A stretch of DNA of 8,420 bases from JBDIVL01 sp039794405 (GTDB taxonomy: Bacteria > Planctomycetota > Brocadiia > Brocadiales > Brocadiaceae), in assembly GCA_039794405.1 (NCBI GenBank), contig JBDIVL010000081.1, positions 1 through 8,420 on the forward strand, given 5' to 3'. Shown piece after piece: positions 5,968 through 8,420 of this stretch. The position numbers and the translations under genes are program-made. Below the pieces are notes generated by a model, which made no database searches, was not told where the DNA came from, and saw only the letters and a list, made by a program, of their open reading frames with translations. Position 1 is the first letter of the stretch. Each line of letters opens with the position of its first letter.

Positions 5968-7188
5968 ATGGAGCGGTTGAAGCAGTTGTTGGATTTTGTT
6001 CAGAGAAGAAAAAAACTGGTAGGCTTCTTCACCATGATCGTGCTGGTTGTTTTTGTTGTTACGCTAAATAAGGTTTACCATTACTCTGAGAAGAGCGAGT
6101 TTTGTGCTAGTTGCCATGAAATGAAGATCCATTATGATTCATTTAAGGCATCAAAGCACCATAATGAACACGTTGAAAATTGTCATGCCTGTCATGTGGG
6201 ACCGGGACTTAAGGGTTACGCACATGCGAAACTGAGCGATGGAACCCACGATTCTTTTATGCATTCATTCCAAGCATATACGGACGGCACATTCATAGAA
6301 ATCGCTGAGGATAGCCTCCAAATTCTTAATGGAAACTGCATTCGCTGCCATTCCGAAGGTTTTACAAAAGATAAATCTCATATTGAATTTGCGACCAGGA
6401 GTTATAAGAGTGGTATCCATGGTACAACTCCTGAAAAGTTACAATGTACTGATTGTCACTTAGGGATAGTTCACCCACATATGCCGGGTGATTTATTTAA
6501 AGCATATGCAGCAAGGAAGATTAAACCGTTTGGTACATATGAAGAGACTGACTGCCTTGCGTGTCACAAGTTAGCAACACCAAATGTTGTAAAAGAGTGG
6601 ACAAGGGGTGTTCATGCCGTAAAGGGTGTAACCTGTGTAAGCTGTCACGGGAGTGATCATCGTGCTATCGCAAAGAAAAGAGGTTATGTTGCGGCAGGTA
6701 CTTGCGGTGAATGCCACCAGAACCAATATGTTGATTTTCGAGAAAGTGCACATCTTCAAGGTCATCCTGTAGCAGCAGAGAATTCTTTTAATGTAATAAG
6801 TACAAGACTGTTAAATATTAAGGATTGTAAGGACTGCCATAAGCTTAGCTTAACATATGAGTTCGATAGGATTGGCGGTAGTTGCGATGCCTGCCATCCA
6901 AGCCATAAATTCTCAGTTGAAGAAGCAAAGAAACCTGATGCTTGTGAAAAGTGCCATATTGGCGGACCAGAGCATGCTCAGTTAAATACAGGCAAGGGGT
7001 CGATTTTTGGAAAAGTTTTAGAGTTGCGAAGTCAGGGTTTGATCACGAAAGAATTAATTACCTGTCAATCTTGTCATGGTCCGAAAAAGTCTCATAACTT
7101 TAGTAAGATATCTATACCAGAGAATATTGAAGTATTACTCTTTGGGGGAAGATACGGGTATATAAAGGCCCCGGCAGGACACCAATAG
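5968..7188 (+). CDS. Membrane-anchored 11-heme cytochrome c: NapC/NirT head fused to an HAO-like tail lacking heme 8
   Basis: The 406-residue product has a cytoplasmic basic start and one membrane helix (about 18-34), then eleven CxxCH motifs beginning at Cys46, 72, 124, 160, 196, 223, 246, 287, 306, 326 and 366. The first four match the NapC/NirT/NrfH quinol dehydrogenase pattern: CASCHEM with a following S-K-H-H, then CHACH, NCIRCH and CTDCHLGIVH. The remaining seven follow the order and flanks of hydroxylamine oxidoreductase hemes 1-7: DCLACH...W..G.HA, CVSCHGSDH, TCGECH..QY.DF.ES, CKDCH, CDACHPSHKFSVEEAKKPDACEKCH and CQSCH...SHN. HAO's eighth heme and the later region with the tyrosine that crosslinks heme P460 are absent. 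The inferred role is electron transfer between the quinone pool and N-cycle or other periplasmic partners. The gene is monocistronic: it has its own strong Shine-Dalgarno and terminator. Confidence 0.92.
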   Translation: MERLKQLLDFVQRRKKLVGFFTMIVLVVFVVTLNKVYHYSEKSEFCASCHEMKIHYDSFKASKHHNEHVENCHACHVGPGLKGYAHAKLSDGTHDSFMHSFQAYTDGTFIEIAEDSLQILNGNCIRCHSEGFTKDKSHIEFATRSYKSGIHGTTPEKLQCTDCHLGIVHPHMPGDLFKAYAARKIKPFGTYEETDCLACHKLATPNVVKEWTRGVHAVKGVTCVSCHGSDHRAIAKKRGYVAAGTCGECHQNQYVDFRESAHLQGHPVAAENSFNVISTRLLNIKDCKDCHKLSLTYEFDRIGGSCDACHPSHKFSVEEAKKPDACEKCHIGGPEHAQLNTGKGSIFGKVLELRSQGLITKELITCQSCHGPKKSHNFSKISIPENIEVLLFGGRYGYIKAPAGHQ

Positions 7189-7227
7189 CACCAAATACCT
7201 TGAATAACCTGGAAATTGATTTAACAT

Positions 7228-7261
7228 AATCCCACCGTTTAAAGACGGTGGGATTTTTTTT
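7228..7261 (+). terminator. Strong rho-independent terminator of the cytochrome gene
   Basis: CCCACCGT (7231-7238) and ACGGTGGG (7245-7252) pair perfectly, extended to 11 bp by AAT/ATT, with a TTAAAG loop and eight T in a row. It lies 40 bases past the stop codon and separates the cytochrome from the aconitase gene. Confidence 0.95.
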
Positions 7262-7286
7262 GCTCATTGTTTTTGTGTTATATTTT

Positions 7287-7314
7287 CTGACGAAACTATT
7301 GTAATATTTATAAT
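7287..7314 (+). promoter_or_regulatory. Sigma70-like promoter for the aconitase gene
   Basis: CTGACG (7287-7292; four of six) and a perfect TATAAT (7309-7314) are 16 bases apart, directly after the preceding terminator. Transcription would begin near 7321, with a leader of about 60 bases. Confidence 0.55.
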
Positions 7315-7380
7315 AGCTACTATCTTTCATTTCTATTCTATAAATGTATTTATTTTAATTTTCTCGAGAAAGACGAAAAA

Positions 7381-8420
7381 ATGGGGAAGAGTATAGTACA
7401 AAAAATCTTAAGCTCACATCTTATATCTGGTGAATTAAAAACTGGTAAGGAGATTGCCATTTCTGTTGATCAGACCCTTACTCAGGATGCTACTGGGACA
7501 ATGGCCTACCTGCAATTTGAAGCTATGGATATATCCAGAGTAAGGACAAAACTTTCAGTAAGTTATGTTGATCATAACATGCTTCAAACAGGGTTTGAAA
7601 ATTTTGACGATCATGTATTTCTTCAGAGTATTGCCAGAAAATATGGTATTTATTTTTCTAAACCAGGAAATGGTATATGTCATCAGGTACATTTGGAACG
7701 GTTCGGTGTACCAGGAGAAACCTTGTTAGGGTCTGACAGCCATACACCTACCTGCGGTGGATTGGGAATGCTGGCTATTGGAGTCGGTGGGCTTGATGTG
7801 GCCATTGCAATGGCTGGCGGACCTTTTTACATTACCATGCCAAAAATAGTATTGGTAAAGCTTCACGGTGCATTGCGACCATGGGTAACGGCAAAAGATG
7901 TAATATTAGAGTTGTTAAGAATGTTAACCGTAAAAGGTGGTGTAGGTAAGATATTTGAATATGCGGGAGAAGGGGTAAAGGCTCTTACGGTAACGGAACG
8001 TGCAACAATTGCTAATATGGGCGCTGAGTTGGGTGCCCTTACTTCGGTATTTCCCAGCGATGCACAGACAAAGAAGTACCTCAAGATGCAAGGCAGAGAA
8101 AGTGTATGGAGATCTTTAAAGGCAGATGCCAGTGCGAAGTACGATGAGGTTATTGAGATTGATCTTTCATCACTGGAACCGTTAATTGCGAAACCTCACA
8201 GCCCTGATAATGTTTGTAAAGTTAATGAGGTTAAAGGTCTGAAAGTTCAACAGGTTTGTATTGGGAGCTGTACGAATTCATCGTACCATGATCTTATGGT
8301 ATCTGCGACAATGTTAAAGGGTCGAAGGGTACATCCTGACGTAAGCCTTACCATTTCTCCGGGTTCAAGACAGGTATTGGAGATGATAGCGAAAAATGGC
8401 GCATTAGAACATATGATTGC
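7381..8420 (+). CDS. Aconitase-family hydratase, N-terminal 346 residues (runs off the window)
   Basis: The frame opens with ATG at 7381 and is still open at the window edge. It shows aconitase/isopropylmalate isomerase hallmarks in order: a DQTLTQDATGTMA segment (30-41), VDHNMLQ (63-69), LLGSDSHTPTCGGLGMLAIGVGG (115-137) and CIGSCTNSSYHDLM (293-306). Cys297 in GSCTNSS is the expected first ligand of the 4Fe-4S cluster; the other two lie in the part not seen. The DSHTPxxGGLGMLAIG wording resembles the mitochondrial-like aconitases of anaerobic bacteria more than LeuC. The expected reaction is citrate to isocitrate via cis-aconitate in the cytoplasm. A homoaconitase or isopropylmalate isomerase relative cannot be excluded without the C-terminal half. 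The ribosome site is weak (GAGAAAG about 10 bases upstream), but no other in-frame start exists nearby. Confidence 0.9.
   Translation, partial: MGKSIVQKILSSHLISGELKTGKEIAISVDQTLTQDATGTMAYLQFEAMDISRVRTKLSVSYVDHNMLQTGFENFDDHVFLQSIARKYGIYFSKPGNGICHQVHLERFGVPGETLLGSDSHTPTCGGLGMLAIGVGGLDVAIAMAGGPFYITMPKIVLVKLHGALRPWVTAKDVILELLRMLTVKGGVGKIFEYAGEGVKALTVTERATIANMGAELGALTSVFPSDAQTKKYLKMQGRESVWRSLKADASAKYDEVIEIDLSSLEPLIAKPHSPDNVCKVNEVKGLKVQQVCIGSCTNSSYHDLMVSATMLKGRRVHPDVSLTISPGSRQVLEMIAKNGALEHMI

Noticed and set aside
7112..7330. Minus-strand open frame of 72 codons across the cytochrome end and terminator.
   Set aside because: It overlaps the well-supported cytochrome C-terminus, the terminator and the aconitase promoter, and its composition is that of AT-rich spacer.

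Overview
The window looks like a chromosomal segment of an AT-rich, respiratory, Gram-negative-type bacterium. The best guess is an anammox planctomycete (Brocadiales-like). The evidence is a membrane-anchored multiheme cytochrome c with a NapC/NirT head and a hydroxylamine-oxidoreductase-like tail, several exported TPR proteins, and a SUMF1/FGE-fold protein with zinc ribbons. The taxonomic call rests on gene content only and is tentative. No rRNA, tRNA, CRISPR array or intact mobile element is visible.

Layout. (1) 1-361: the C-terminal end of an unrecognised protein with a His-rich tail, followed by a strong intrinsic terminator. (2) 362-2829: a sigma70-like promoter drives two tandem, one-base-spaced paralogous TPR genes. 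Each encodes about ten 34-residue repeats in the same register. The first product is a candidate lipoprotein, and the second has an ordinary signal peptide. (3) 2830-3218: a non-coding convergent gap with several hairpins. (4) 3219-5480, minus strand: a GTG-started exported protein (two zinc ribbons, TPRs, coiled coil, catalytically incomplete FGE-sulfatase domain) and, upstream of it, a 184-residue unknown signal-anchored protein. A hairpin terminator separates them, so they are probably separate transcripts. (5) 5481-5967: a long AT-rich divergent control region holding a near-consensus minus-strand promoter, a plausible plus-strand promoter, and a perfect 12-bp palindrome in the predicted long leader. 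(6) 5968-7188: an 11-heme cytochrome. Hemes 1-4 are NapC/NirT-like. Hemes 5-11 follow the order and flanking motifs of HAO hemes 1-7, with HAO heme 8 and the P460 tyrosine region absent. It ends in a strong terminator. (7) 7262-8420: a promoter and the N-terminal 346 residues of an aconitase-family protein running off the window.

How the parts relate. Nearly every unit has its own terminator or promoter, so this is a string of small transcription units rather than one pathway operon. Most complete products are predicted to work outside the cytoplasm: TPR scaffolds, a SUMF-fold/TPR protein and a quinol-linked cytochrome. The most distinctive gene is the NapC::HAO-like fusion, which joins in one chain a quinol dehydrogenase module and an HAO-like heme array that elsewhere are separate proteins.
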